Source: Rhizobium lusitanum (GTDB lineage Bacteria; Pseudomonadota; Alphaproteobacteria; Rhizobiales; Rhizobiaceae). From it: a stretch of 64,000 nt of DNA. Below the pieces are notes generated by a model. The model had not been told where the DNA came from, searched no databases, and was given only the letters and a program-made list of their open reading frames with translations. Each line of letters opens with the position of its first letter. The first letter of the stretch is position 1. This document shows positions 8,850 to 17,150 of the stretch, piece after piece. The position numbers were made by a program, and so were the translations under genes. Location: positions 3,027,001 through 3,091,000 of the forward strand of contig NZ_CP050308.1 of assembly GCF_014189535.1 (NCBI RefSeq). The letters are read 5' to 3'.

Positions 8850-9326
8850 CTAAAAGAGAGCCCGGACGAAGGCGCAGGACGCCAGCAGCGACGCTGCCGT
8901 GCGCAGATGGTTCCATTTCGTCCAATCGCTGAGATAGGTCGTCCATAGCTCGGCTGCTTCAGCCGTGCGGCCGTCGACCTTATCCAGCGCGTCGTTCAGC
9001 GGTACGTTGAAGACGATCGTCGAGAGAAACGTGGTGACGATGTAGAGCGCGGCGCCGGCAAGCATCAGAATGCTGACGCCGCCGCGCCAATGCACGATCG
9101 CGATAACGGCGATGAAGACCGACAAGGCAAGGGTCAGCAGAAACAAGACCATGAATGGCGAGCGCAGGATCGTCGTGTTGATCGACTGCATGGCGGCGAT
9201 ACCCTGTTCGGCGGGAAGCCGGGCGAAGGCCTGCATGATGAAGGTCGAGAACGCAAAGAAAATACCGGCGATGAGGCTACTGCCGAGCGCAGCCGCGATA
9301 AGAGCGATATTCGTGATCGGCACCAT
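8850..9326 (-). CDS. DUF1772 (anthrone oxygenase-like) membrane protein
   Basis: This protein of 158 residues has four predicted membrane helices (ALIAAALGSSLIAGIFFAF, PFMVLFLLTLALSVF, ILMLAGAALYIVT and a C-terminal one) and the conserved NVPLNDAL and W..YL..W..WN..R pattern of DUF1772. The start at 9326 follows an AGGAGGAGG ribosome site; the ATG 18 bases upstream overlaps that site and is rejected. It lies on the opposite strand between pyrC and pyrE. Its function is unknown. Confidence 0.8.
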   Translation of the reverse strand: MVPITNIALIAAALGSSLIAGIFFAFSTFIMQAFARLPAEQGIAAMQSINTTILRSPFMVLFLLTLALSVFIAVIAIVHWRGGVSILMLAGAALYIVTTFLSTIVFNVPLNDALDKVDGRTAEAAELWTTYLSDWTKWNHLRTAASLLASCAFVRALF

Positions 9327-9519
9327 GAAGCTCCTCCTCCTCAAGATGTGATGATTCTCTTATACCTGCGACCCACGTTTCGGAGAAGCCGGCGGCGGCG
9401 CAGCCGGGGATAAGGCCGCTGCCGAGAACGAACGCGTGCAAATCCCCCGAAGCTTCTGGAAACCGCCGCCGCTAGCTGCTATTGCCGCAGGGACGTCCCA
9501 GGAGCCAAGGAGACCCCGC

Positions 9520-10218
9520 ATGACCCAGATGACATTTTCCGACCGCGCCGTGATGGCCGAACTGGTGGCGAAGATGCTTTGGGAGATCAAGGCGGTGCAC
9601 TTCAGCGCCGAGAAGCCCTATAAGCTCGCCTCCGGCATGGCGAGCCCGGTCTATATCGATTGCCGCAAGCTTATTTCCTATCCGCGCGTCCGCTCGACGG
9701 TGATGGACTTCGCCGCCAGCCTTATTATGCGCGATGCCGGCTTCGAACAGTTCGATTGCGTTGCCGGTGGCGAAACCGCAGGCATCCCCTTTGCCGCCTT
9801 CCTCGCCGAGCGCCTGAACCTGCCGATGATCTATGTCCGCAAACAGCCGAAGGGCCATGGCCGCAATTCCCAGATCGAAGGCCATATGCCGGATGGTGCG
9901 CGCGTGCTGGTCATCGAGGACCTGACGACGGCCGGCGGCAGCATGTTCACCTTCATCGATGCCATCCGCGCCGCCGGTGGCATCGTCGATCACGGCATGG
10001 CGCTGTTTTACTACGGCATCTTCCCCGAGGCCGAGGCACGGTTTGAGAACGGCAAGGTCCGGCTGCATCATATCGCTACCTGGCGCAACGTGCTCGCCGT
10101 CGCCAAGGAACAGAAGCTGTTCGACGACAAGACGCTCGAGGAGGTCGAGGCTTTCCTCAATGCGCCACTCGCCTGGTCCGGGCGCAACGGCGGCGTGGCG
10201 GAACTGGCAACAAAGTGA
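9520..10218 (+). CDS. pyrE: Orotate phosphoribosyltransferase
   Basis: PyrE joins orotate to PRPP to give OMP. The 232-residue protein carries the PRPP loop [13 protein letters not shown], the orotate-site stretch [14 protein letters not shown], and a lysine-rich loop RKQPKGHGR. The ATG at 9520 follows AAGGAG; an in-frame ATG at 9436 would add 28 low-complexity residues. It is slightly longer than enterobacterial PyrE but normal for alphaproteobacteria. It probably has its own promoter in the 190-bp gap upstream. Confidence 0.95.
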   Translation: MTQMTFSDRAVMAELVAKMLWEIKAVHFSAEKPYKLASGMASPVYIDCRKLISYPRVRSTVMDFAASLIMRDAGFEQFDCVAGGETAGIPFAAFLAERLNLPMIYVRKQPKGHGRNSQIEGHMPDGARVLVIEDLTTAGGSMFTFIDAIRAAGGIVDHGMALFYYGIFPEAEARFENGKVRLHHIATWRNVLAVAKEQKLFDDKTLEEVEAFLNAPLAWSGRNGGVAELATK

Positions 10219-10294
10219 CGCTTTGCTTTTGCCAAGAATTTATCTAATCGATTTACGGAACTAGACCGAGAGACGTGCTCTCCAGGAGGCCGGA

Positions 10295-11221
10295 ATGATA
10301 TTGTGCTGTGGCGAAGCTTTGATCGACATGTTGCCGCGCGAGACGACGCTGGGTGAAAAAGCCTTTGCGCCCTATGCAGGCGGCGCGATTTTCAACACCG
10401 CGATTGCGCTTGGCCGTCTCGGTGTTCCCACAGGTTTCTTCACCGGCATTGCCGACGACATGATGGGCGAAATCCTGCGCGAGACGCTGGCAGCCGCCAA
10501 GGTGGACTACAGCTATTGCGCCATCGCTCCCCGTCCGAGCACGATCGCCTTCGTCAAGCTGGTCAACGGCCAGGCGACCTATGCCTTCTACGATGAAGGC
10601 TCCGCCGGCCGCATGATCACCGAGGCCGATCTGCCGACGCTGGGGGATGATTGCGAGGCCCTGCATTTCGGCGCCATCAGCCTGATCCCCGATCCGTGCG
10701 GCGCGACCTATGAGGCGCTGATGAAGCGCGAATATCAAAGCCGGGTAATCTCGCTCGACCCGAACATCCGTCCGGGCTTCATCAAGGACAAGGCAGCGCA
10801 TATGGGCCGTATCAGCCGTATGGCCGCCATGTCCGATATCCTGAAATTCTCCGACGAGGACCTGGAATGGTTCGGCATCCCCGGCAACCATGACGAACTT
10901 GCCGCTCATTGGCTGAGCCAGGGCGCCAAGCTGGTGGTCGTCACCAAGGGTGCCGAGGGTGCTACGGGGTACACGAAGTCGCTGAAAATCACCGTCCCGA
11001 GCGAACGCGTCACCGTGGTCGACACGGTCGGCGCCGGCGACACCTTCGATGCCGGTATTCTGGCGTCGCTGAAGATGAATGGTCTGCTGACCAAGGCGCA
11101 GGTGGATAGCCTCGACGAAAAGGCACTGCGGGACGCACTGGCGCTTGGCGCCAAGGCTGCGGCTGTGACGGTTTCCCGCGCGGGTGCCAATCCGCCTTGG
11201 GCGAGTGAGATTGGACTTTAG
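10295..11221 (+). CDS. frk: Fructokinase, PfkB/ribokinase family
   Basis: The 308-residue protein has the N-terminal PfkB sugar-binding glycines (GEALIDMLP, YAGGAIFNTAIALGRLG) and the C-terminal catalytic motif DTVGAGDTFDAGIL with its base aspartate. It phosphorylates a free hexose, most likely fructose, since frcBCAK lies 3 kb upstream and a phosphoglucose isomerase gene follows on the opposite strand. AGGAGG precedes the ATG. Rhizobial frk genes of this family are known. The substrate is inferred from context. Confidence 0.85.
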   Translation: MILCCGEALIDMLPRETTLGEKAFAPYAGGAIFNTAIALGRLGVPTGFFTGIADDMMGEILRETLAAAKVDYSYCAIAPRPSTIAFVKLVNGQATYAFYDEGSAGRMITEADLPTLGDDCEALHFGAISLIPDPCGATYEALMKREYQSRVISLDPNIRPGFIKDKAAHMGRISRMAAMSDILKFSDEDLEWFGIPGNHDELAAHWLSQGAKLVVVTKGAEGATGYTKSLKITVPSERVTVVDTVGAGDTFDAGILASLKMNGLLTKAQVDSLDEKALRDALALGAKAAAVTVSRAGANPPWASEIGL

Positions 11222-11242
11222 TCTATCATCGACTCCGAGAGA

Positions 11243-11459
11243 TCGGAGAACGCATACCCACCTCTGTCACTGACGTGACATCTCCCCCACAAGGGGGGAG
11301 ATCGTAGGGAGCTTGCTGCATCCCCTTTTGATGCCAAAAGCTTAGTCTCAGCAGATGCGATGTTTGTTTGGTGCGAGAGGGCGCCACGCAGTACCAATCT
11401 CCACCCTTGTGGGGGAGATGTCAGCGAAGCTGACAGAGGGGGGGTACGCACTCTCCGCA
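11243..11459. repeat. Rhizobial intergenic inverted-repeat element, copy A
   Basis: Two arms of about 65 bases point inward. Each arm contains a CTCTGTCA-type box, a TGACATCTCCCCCACAAG block and a C-rich/G-rich hairpin. A core of about 90 bases separates them. A second copy lies at 56781-56987 with matching arms but an unrelated core. It fills the frk-pgi gap (11222-11509), where no gene is visible. It resembles the mosaic intergenic elements (RIME) of rhizobia; the exact family name is not checked. Confidence 0.75.
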
Positions 11460-11509
11460 TATTCAGGCGGTGAGATGGAGCAGAGCATATCCGCCCCATC
11501 ACCCGAACC

Positions 11510-13135
11510 TTACTTCTCCAGTTTAGCCAAAGCAGCCACCAACCCCTGTGTCGAGGAATCGTGGCCGGCGGCGCTTTCCTTGCCTTCGACGACCGGAAGC
11601 AGGCCAGTGGCCAGTTCCTTGCCGAGTTCGACGCCCCACTGGTCGAAGGAATTGATGCGGAAGAGCACGCCTTCGACGAAGACACGGTGTTCATAGAGCG
11701 CGATCAGGCGTCCGAGGGCGAATGGCGTCAGCTTGTCGTAGACGAAGGTGATCGACGGGCGGTTGCCGGTGAAGACGCGGTGTGGCGCGATAAAGTCGGC
11801 TTTCTTGTCGTCCATGCCCTTGGAGGTGAGCTGGGCCTTGGCTTCCTCGAAGGTACGGCCCTTCATCAGGGCTTCCGACTGCGCCAGGCAATTGGCGATC
11901 AGCAGCTCATGCTGGTGACGCAGGTCCGGCTCGAAACCGTTGGCGGCGATCATGAATTCCGCCGGGATGATGCTCGTGCCCTGGTGGATCAGCTGGTAGA
12001 AGGCGTGCTGGCCGTTGGTGCCGGGCTCGCCCCAGACGACCGGGCCGGAATTGCCCTCAACCGGCGTGCCGTCGATGGTGACGCCCTTGCCGTTCGATTC
12101 CATGTCGAGCTGCTGCAGATAGGCCGGGAAGCGCGACAGGCGCTGGTCGTAAGGCAGGATGGCGCGCGTCGTGTAGCCGAGCACGTTGCGATGGTAGAAG
12201 CCGATGAGGCCGAGCAGCATCGGCAGGTTTTCCTTGAACGGCGCCTGGCGGAAATGATTGTCCATCGCATGCGCGCCGTCGAGGAACTTGCCGAAATTCT
12301 CGGGACCGACGGCGATCATCAGCGGCAGGCCGATGGCCGACCAGATCGAGTAGCGGCCGCCGACCCAATCCCAGAAGCCGAAGACGCGCGCGCTGTCGAT
12401 GCCGAAAGCGGCGACCTTGTCGAGCGCCGTTGAAACGGCGGCAAAGTGATGCTCAACGGCGGCTTCGCCGAGCGCATCGGCGATGAACTTGCGCGCCGTC
12501 TGGGCGTTGGTCATCGTCTCGATCGTGGTGAAGGTCTTGGACGCGATGATGAACAGCGTCGTTTCCGGCGAGACCAGCTTGAGGATGTCGGCGATATGGG
12601 CGCCGTCGATGTTGGAGACGAAATGCGAGCGCGGGCCGTCATGGAAGGGCGCGAGCGCCAGCGTCGCCATGACCGGGCCGAGATCGGAGCCGCCGATGCC
12701 GATGTTGATGACGTCGGTGATCGCCTTGCCGGTGGCGCCCTTCAGCGTGCCGGAGCGGATGCCGTCGGCAAACTTGCCCATGGCGGCGAGCACGCCGTTG
12801 ACATCGGGCATGACGTCCTTGCCGTCGACCAGCACAGGCGTATTGGAGCGGTTACGCAGGGCGGTGTGCAGAACGGCGCGGTTTTCGGTGAAGTTGATGG
12901 CGACGCCGGAGAACATCTCCTCACGCTTGGCAGCAACGCCGCCCTCGGCTGCGAGCTTTTCGAGCAGCGTCAGGATATCGTCGTTCACCGCGGTCTTGGA
13001 ATAGTCCATCAGCAGGTCGTCGAACGAGGCGCTGAAGCGCGAGAAACGTTTGGGGTCGGCGGCAAACGCAGCGCGGACGTCGGTGGCCTTGGTGGCCGCT
13101 GCGGTGCTCTTCAGTTGGTCGACGAGGGCGTTCAT
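11510..13135 (-). CDS. pgi: Glucose-6-phosphate isomerase
   Basis: Pgi interconverts glucose-6-phosphate and fructose-6-phosphate. The 541-residue protein has both family signatures: [16 protein letters not shown], and the C-terminal region with GQLI-like [11 protein letters not shown]. The catalytic glutamate block [17 protein letters not shown] is also present, as is GIGGSDLGP. An SD-like AAGGAG stands before the ATG. It links fructose taken up by Frc and phosphorylated by Frk to the Entner-Doudoroff pathway used by rhizobia. The gene converges with frk. Confidence 0.96.
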   Translation of the reverse strand: MNALVDQLKSTAAATKATDVRAAFAADPKRFSRFSASFDDLLMDYSKTAVNDDILTLLEKLAAEGGVAAKREEMFSGVAINFTENRAVLHTALRNRSNTPVLVDGKDVMPDVNGVLAAMGKFADGIRSGTLKGATGKAITDVINIGIGGSDLGPVMATLALAPFHDGPRSHFVSNIDGAHIADILKLVSPETTLFIIASKTFTTIETMTNAQTARKFIADALGEAAVEHHFAAVSTALDKVAAFGIDSARVFGFWDWVGGRYSIWSAIGLPLMIAVGPENFGKFLDGAHAMDNHFRQAPFKENLPMLLGLIGFYHRNVLGYTTRAILPYDQRLSRFPAYLQQLDMESNGKGVTIDGTPVEGNSGPVVWGEPGTNGQHAFYQLIHQGTSIIPAEFMIAANGFEPDLRHQHELLIANCLAQSEALMKGRTFEEAKAQLTSKGMDDKKADFIAPHRVFTGNRPSITFVYDKLTPFALGRLIALYEHRVFVEGVLFRINSFDQWGVELGKELATGLLPVVEGKESAAGHDSSTQGLVAALAKLEK

Positions 13136-13254
13136 GGGGACTCCTTGCGGTTCGCGCCGCTTGCCGTCTGACGAGGGCAGGGCATTCTAGTGTTTGGTCG
13201 CGGAAACTATTCGCTATCTAGGGCGTAAATCAAGTTCACCTATCCGGCAAAACG

Positions 13255-13289
13255 AAAAAAGCCGCTCGCGGATGAAGGCGAGCGGCTTT
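13255..13289 (-). terminator. Rho-independent terminator of fadD
   Basis: On the minus strand a 9-bp stem (GCCGCTCGC/GCGAGCGGC) is followed by a run of T. It begins about 20 bases after the fadD stop. Confidence 0.85.
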
Positions 13290-13309
13290 CCGAATGACAT
13301 GGAATTATG

Positions 13310-15007
13310 TCAGCCACGCAATTCCTTGCGCAGGATCTTGCCGACATTCGATTTCGGCAGTTCGGTGCGGAATTCGATGAAGCGCGGCCGCTTGTAGTTG
13401 GTGAGGTTGGCAATGCAATGCGCCTTGACGTCGGCCTCGGTCAAGGCCGGATCCTTCCTGACGACGAAGAGCTTGACGGCCTCGCCGGAATGCTCGTCCG
13501 GCACGCCGACCGCTGCTGCTTCCAGAATGCCCGGATGCATGGCGGCAACTTCCTCGATCTCGTTCGGATAGACGTTGAAGCCCGAAACGAGGATCATGTC
13601 CTTCTTGCGGTCGACGATCTTGGTGTAGCCGCGCGCGTCCATGAAACCCATGTCGCCGCTGCGGAAAAAGCCGTCGGGCGTCATCACCCTGGCGGTTTCC
13701 ACCGGCTGCTTCCAATAGCCGGCCATGACCTGCGGTCCGCGGATGCAGATTTCGCCGACCTCGCCAAGCGGCAGGGAAATGCCGTTCTCGTCGCGAATGT
13801 CGAAATCGGTGCTGCTAAGCGGCAGACCGATCGTGCCGGTGAAGTCCGAGCTGTCGAAGCGGTTGGCGCTGGCAACCGGCGATGTCTCGGAAAGGCCGTA
13901 GCCCTCGGTGATCCAGGAGCCTGTCATCTTCTGCCAACGCTCGGCCACGGGGCGCTGCACCGCCATGCCGCCCGCCAGCGTCCCGGTCTGCGACAGGTCG
14001 AGCTTGGGGAATTCCGGATTGTTCATCAGCGCGTTGAACAGTGTATTGAGGCCGGGGAACATGTCGAACTTGTATTTGCCGAGCTCCTTGATGAAGGCCG
14101 GAATGTCGCGCGGGTTGGCGATCAGCACATTATGTGCACCGATCGACACGCCCATCAGCGAATTCACCGTCAGCGCGAAGATATGGTAGAGCGGCAGAGC
14201 GCAGACGAAGTTCAGCGCATCGGGCCGCTTCTTGGTGATGTAGGCGGATGCCAGCCAGAGCTGCAATTGCAATTGATTGGCGAGCAGATTGGCGTGGGTC
14301 AGGATCGCGCCCTTGGCCACGCCGGTCGTGCCGCCGGTATATTGCAGGAAGGCGATATCGCTGTGGGTAAGTTCGGCCGGCTTCAGTGACAGTCGTCCAC
14401 CCGCTGCAAGGACTGCGGCAAAGCTATGATGGCCGGGGATGGACCAGGCCGGCACCAGCTTCTTTACTTTGCGCACGATAAGATTGACGATGTGGCCTTT
14501 GACACCGAGCATGTCGCCGAGCGCGGTGACGACGACATGGCGCACATCGGTACGCGTCAGCACCTGCTCGACCGTGTGCGCGAAGTTTTCCAGCACGAAG
14601 ATCGCCTTGGCGCCGCAATCGCGCAACTGGTGTTCGAGCTCGCGCGGCGTGTAGAGCGGGTTGACGTTGACGACGACGAAACCGGCGCGGAGGATGCCGT
14701 AGACGGCGATCGGGTTCTGCAACACGTTCGGCATCATGACGGCGACGCGATCGCCCTTTTGCAGGCCGAGGCTCTGTAGCCAGGCACCGATCTTACGGGT
14801 TTGGATGTCGAGATTGCGATAGGTGATCGACTTGCCCATGCTGGTGAAAGCGGGGCGGTCGGCATAGCGCGCGCAGCTTTCTTCCAGAAGTTCGGCGAGC
14901 GATGCATGCTCCAGTGGCGGCAACTCGGCCGGCACTATGTCGGGATAGGAGGTGAGCCAAATTTTGTTGACCACCGGTCCATCCGAAGGAGCGGAAACTG
15001 AATTCAT
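13310..15007 (-). CDS. fadD: Long-chain fatty-acid-CoA ligase
   Basis: The 565-residue enzyme activates fatty acids to acyl-CoA through an acyl-adenylate, at the inner membrane. It carries the AMP-binding motif QYTGGTTGVAKGA and the fatty-acyl-CoA-synthetase signature DGFFRSGDMGFMDARGYT, followed by IVDRKKDMILVSG. The N-terminal region and length fit FadD. Two symmetrical sites lie 113-170 bp upstream: a perfect 20-bp palindrome and a TTGACGT/ACGTCAA operator shared with two other genes in this window. These suggest control by an acyl-CoA-responsive regulator. Confidence 0.93.
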   Translation of the reverse strand: MNSVSAPSDGPVVNKIWLTSYPDIVPAELPPLEHASLAELLEESCARYADRPAFTSMGKSITYRNLDIQTRKIGAWLQSLGLQKGDRVAVMMPNVLQNPIAVYGILRAGFVVVNVNPLYTPRELEHQLRDCGAKAIFVLENFAHTVEQVLTRTDVRHVVVTALGDMLGVKGHIVNLIVRKVKKLVPAWSIPGHHSFAAVLAAGGRLSLKPAELTHSDIAFLQYTGGTTGVAKGAILTHANLLANQLQLQLWLASAYITKKRPDALNFVCALPLYHIFALTVNSLMGVSIGAHNVLIANPRDIPAFIKELGKYKFDMFPGLNTLFNALMNNPEFPKLDLSQTGTLAGGMAVQRPVAERWQKMTGSWITEGYGLSETSPVASANRFDSSDFTGTIGLPLSSTDFDIRDENGISLPLGEVGEICIRGPQVMAGYWKQPVETARVMTPDGFFRSGDMGFMDARGYTKIVDRKKDMILVSGFNVYPNEIEEVAAMHPGILEAAAVGVPDEHSGEAVKLFVVRKDPALTEADVKAHCIANLTNYKRPRFIEFRTELPKSNVGKILRKELRG

Positions 15008-15119
15008 GCGTACTTCCTCCCTGACGCATCCAACGCCCCACCGTCGGCGAACGGTGGTTTTCTAGCGTGTCACTGTCCGGCTGAAAAGTCTCCCGCTTTT
15101 CACACCGTTACAGCCCTTC

Positions 15120-15139
15120 CTCTCACCCATGGGTGAGAG
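15120..15139. promoter_or_regulatory. Perfect 20-bp palindrome upstream of fadD
   Basis: The arms CTCTCACCCA and TGGGTGAGAG are perfect reverse complements without a spacer. The site lies about 113 bp upstream of the fadD start and 21 bp from the TTGACGT operator. It could be a second operator in the 347-bp gap between fadD and the PRC-barrel gene, where no gene is seen. Function is not known. Confidence 0.5.
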
Positions 15140-15160
15140 CTATAAAAAGTTATACTAACT

Positions 15161-15176
15161 TTGACGTAAACGTCAA
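15161..15176. promoter_or_regulatory. TTGACGT/ACGTCAA operator upstream of fadD
   Basis: Arms TTGACGT and ACGTCAA flank AA. Related sites, longer by six bases, lie at 21173-21194 and 63565-63586 before genes that also use or may use acyl-CoA. The pattern resembles that described for LiuR-type MerR regulators of fatty-acid and branched-chain amino-acid breakdown in proteobacteria. The regulator itself is not in this window. Confidence 0.6.
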
Positions 15177-15354
15177 CAATCGCGAGGCGTTAATCCTTTT
15201 TTGACAATTTTGAAAAAAGGACTGGAACTTTTGCGGGAAGAGCGCGTTAATGGGCCGTGGGTGAAAACCCATCGGGGCATCGTGACGCCTGTAAGAAACG
15301 GCGGTGATCGGACGCTCCAGCGTATGTAAAGCGTATCCAAAGGGAGGTGCGCAC

Positions 15355-15750
15355 ATGCTTAAAGAGAGTGCCGATACTATGAGCCGTGACCTTTACGTCA
15401 AGGATATGTCGATGTTGGTCGCCTGCGACCGTGTCGAGGGGTCCAAGGTGTTCGGTTCGGACGGTAAGCAGATCGGTCATATCGAACGACTGATGCTGGA
15501 AAAGAGCGATGGACGCATTGCTTTCATCATCCTGAGCTTCGGCGGCTTCTTCGGCATCGGTCAGGAACACTATCGGGTGCCGTGGGAAAAGCTTCGCTTT
15601 GACGCCCGCATCAACGGCTACCGCATCAACATGACCAAGAGAGACGTGGAGAAAGCCTGCCGTTTCCTAGGCAAGGATGATATCCTTGCCCACAAGGAGC
15701 ACGGCCATAAAAGCCACGACTATTTCGGCGTGCCGCCTTACTGGATGTAG
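15355..15750 (+). CDS. PRC-barrel domain protein
   Basis: The protein has 131 residues with one PRC-barrel domain: GSKVFGSDGKQIGHIERLMLEKSDGRIAF is the core, shown here only to mark the strand pattern's first half by GSKVFGSDGKQIG, and continues with FGIGQEHYRVPWEKL. Such small beta-barrels bind RNA, pigments or partner proteins, and in rhizobia are often stress-induced. The start at 15355 follows GGGAGG; an upstream ATG at 15304 is less likely. The C-terminus is His-rich (HKEHGHKSHDYFG). The specific role is unknown. Confidence 0.82.
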   Translation: MLKESADTMSRDLYVKDMSMLVACDRVEGSKVFGSDGKQIGHIERLMLEKSDGRIAFIILSFGGFFGIGQEHYRVPWEKLRFDARINGYRINMTKRDVEKACRFLGKDDILAHKEHGHKSHDYFGVPPYWM

Positions 15751-15875
15751 GTATCGAGATAGCCGGATGTGTCCCGCCAAGCAGCCCGTGCGAGAATCGT
15801 CAGGTTTCCGTCCGGGGGCGGAGACCCGTTGATGTTTGATCACGGATCGCCGGTTTCGTTTCAACGCTCACCACT

Positions 15876-16100
15876 TCAGACACGCACTAATCTCAGGCTG
15901 TGAACAAGTCGGTAATTGTCGCCGCCCTGAACAGCCTCCGTAAGGTCGTCTCCTCCCCACGTCTCTGTCATAAGATGAAGATGGTCTTCATTGTCGGCGA
16001 GATAACTCAGCTTCTTCAGCAGCAGCGATAATCCTTCTGTGTCGAAGCATATTGCAATCTCGCCGTCAGTTCCCTTTTCATGCTCGACTGTTAGTATCAT
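15876..16100 (-). CDS. Imm32-like small protein
   Basis: The 74-residue protein has a C-terminal half with DHLHLMTETWGGDDLTE, a pattern typical of the Imm32 family. Members were proposed as immunity proteins of polymorphic toxin systems by their genomic neighbourhoods. No toxin gene is seen nearby, so this would be an orphan. There is only a weak ribosome site (GAAGG) before the ATG; a better AGGAG upstream opens a different, very short frame. It lies next to debris of an ABC permease gene, a sign of an unstable spot. Confidence 0.5.
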   Translation of the reverse strand: MILTVEHEKGTDGEIAICFDTEGLSLLLKKLSYLADNEDHLHLMTETWGGDDLTEAVQGGDNYRLVHSLRLVRV

Positions 16101-16185
16101 TGGTCTCGACCTTCATTTCAGATCTCCTCATCTCCGTTTGATCATCATAGTCACGCAATCCTTTGACGTCTATGGACAGGGGGAC

Positions 16186-16220
16186 GCCGCCTTGCGGGGT
16201 GAAGGTGGTGTTGTCGTTGA
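16186..16220 (-). pseudogene. Short remnant of osmoprotectant ABC permease (second copy)
   Basis: Thirty-two of 35 bases match 16832-16866 in the same orientation. Translated on the minus strand it gives VNDNTTFTPQGG, a decayed version of INDNTAFILQGG in the larger remnant. Nothing else of the gene is recognisable around it. Confidence 0.55.
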
Positions 16221-16284
16221 CCTACTTCTTCTGATTGAGTTATATGCGGATGCAATGAATTAACCTGCCCGGAGATTTTCGGTA

Positions 16285-16689
16285 ATGACGGCGATCGTTG
16301 ATGAGCCTCGCGAAAAATTTCCTGAAGTCGGACACGTCGCAAATCCCGCCATCTTCTTCGACGGTGATGATGTATTTCTCTGCTATCAGATTTCGCTGCG
16401 TGGAGGCGGCGGCAACGCGGTGGTCAAATTCGGAGACGTCATCGAATTCCAAGTAAACCCCATGAACGTTGAGGGCTTGGGGCAATGCAGGTATCCCGTT
16501 CGCCCATGGTCATTCAATGAAGTAATCAACGCGGAAGAGATCATACGCTGGAGGGTTCTTAAACCGAGATTCTGGATGATTTCCTTCAATGACGTAATGG
16601 TCGAGGTTTTATTTGAGTCGGCTGCCTTGTTACTCCATGATCCGGTGTCGGTTCATCCGCGAATGACACTCGCAAAAATCTTCCAATGA
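16285..16689 (+). CDS. Hypothetical protein
   Basis: This is a 134-residue soluble protein without signal peptide or membrane segment. GGAG stands at good distance before the ATG, which supports a real gene. The C-terminal part (FWMISFNDVMVEVLFES) has the look of small immunity-like proteins, but no family is recognised with confidence. It is flanked on both sides by copies of the same permease fragment, in an otherwise degenerate stretch. Function unknown. Confidence 0.55.
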   Translation: MTAIVDEPREKFPEVGHVANPAIFFDGDDVFLCYQISLRGGGGNAVVKFGDVIEFQVNPMNVEGLGQCRYPVRPWSFNEVINAEEIIRWRVLKPRFWMISFNDVMVEVLFESAALLLHDPVSVHPRMTLAKIFQ

Positions 16690-16738
16690 TGGCTGTGTTT
16701 GTCTGACATTGCGTGTCCGCCGACGCTTTCCTCCAACG

Positions 16739-17050
16739 TCACTGCGTTTGCACGCCAATCTTCCGCGTCACGGTATGTTCGATCAGCTCCATGCCGTCAT
16801 AGATCATTACCGCCATCAGGCCGACGATCAGGCCGCCTTGCAGGATGAAGGCGGTGTTGTCGTTGATTAGGCCGGCGATGATGACTTCGCCGAGCCCTTG
16901 GCGGCGACCGTCGAGCCGATGGTCGCGGTGCCGATATTGATGACGGCGGCGATCTTCAATTCGCCGATGATCAGCGGCAGGGCGAGCGGCTACCCCGTGC
17001 CAGTCCTCCACCGGCAGTCGCCGCGCGATTATGACGAGGGTGCTCGGCAT
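16739..17050 (-). pseudogene. Remnant of osmoprotectant (glycine betaine/choline) ABC transporter permease
   Basis: The last 50 residues (GLGEVIIAGLINDNTAF, then QGGLIVGLMAVMIYDG) match the C-terminus of OpuBB/YehW-type permeases. Upstream, a neighbouring frame gives LPLIIGELKIAAVINIGTAT and IGSTVAAKG, which should precede it; a one-base loss near 16892 separates the two frames. No N-terminal half or partner genes remain. The 461-bp gap between the hypothetical gene and the LysR gene holds nothing else. Confidence 0.75.
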
Positions 17051-17150
17051 AAGCGCGAAAACTGATTTCTTTTTGGGGGGTAAGCGCGTTTGTTTTTGTT
17101 CCCCTTACCCGTTTGACGCTGTTCCGATCTCCTTTTGATTGTGAGACCGG

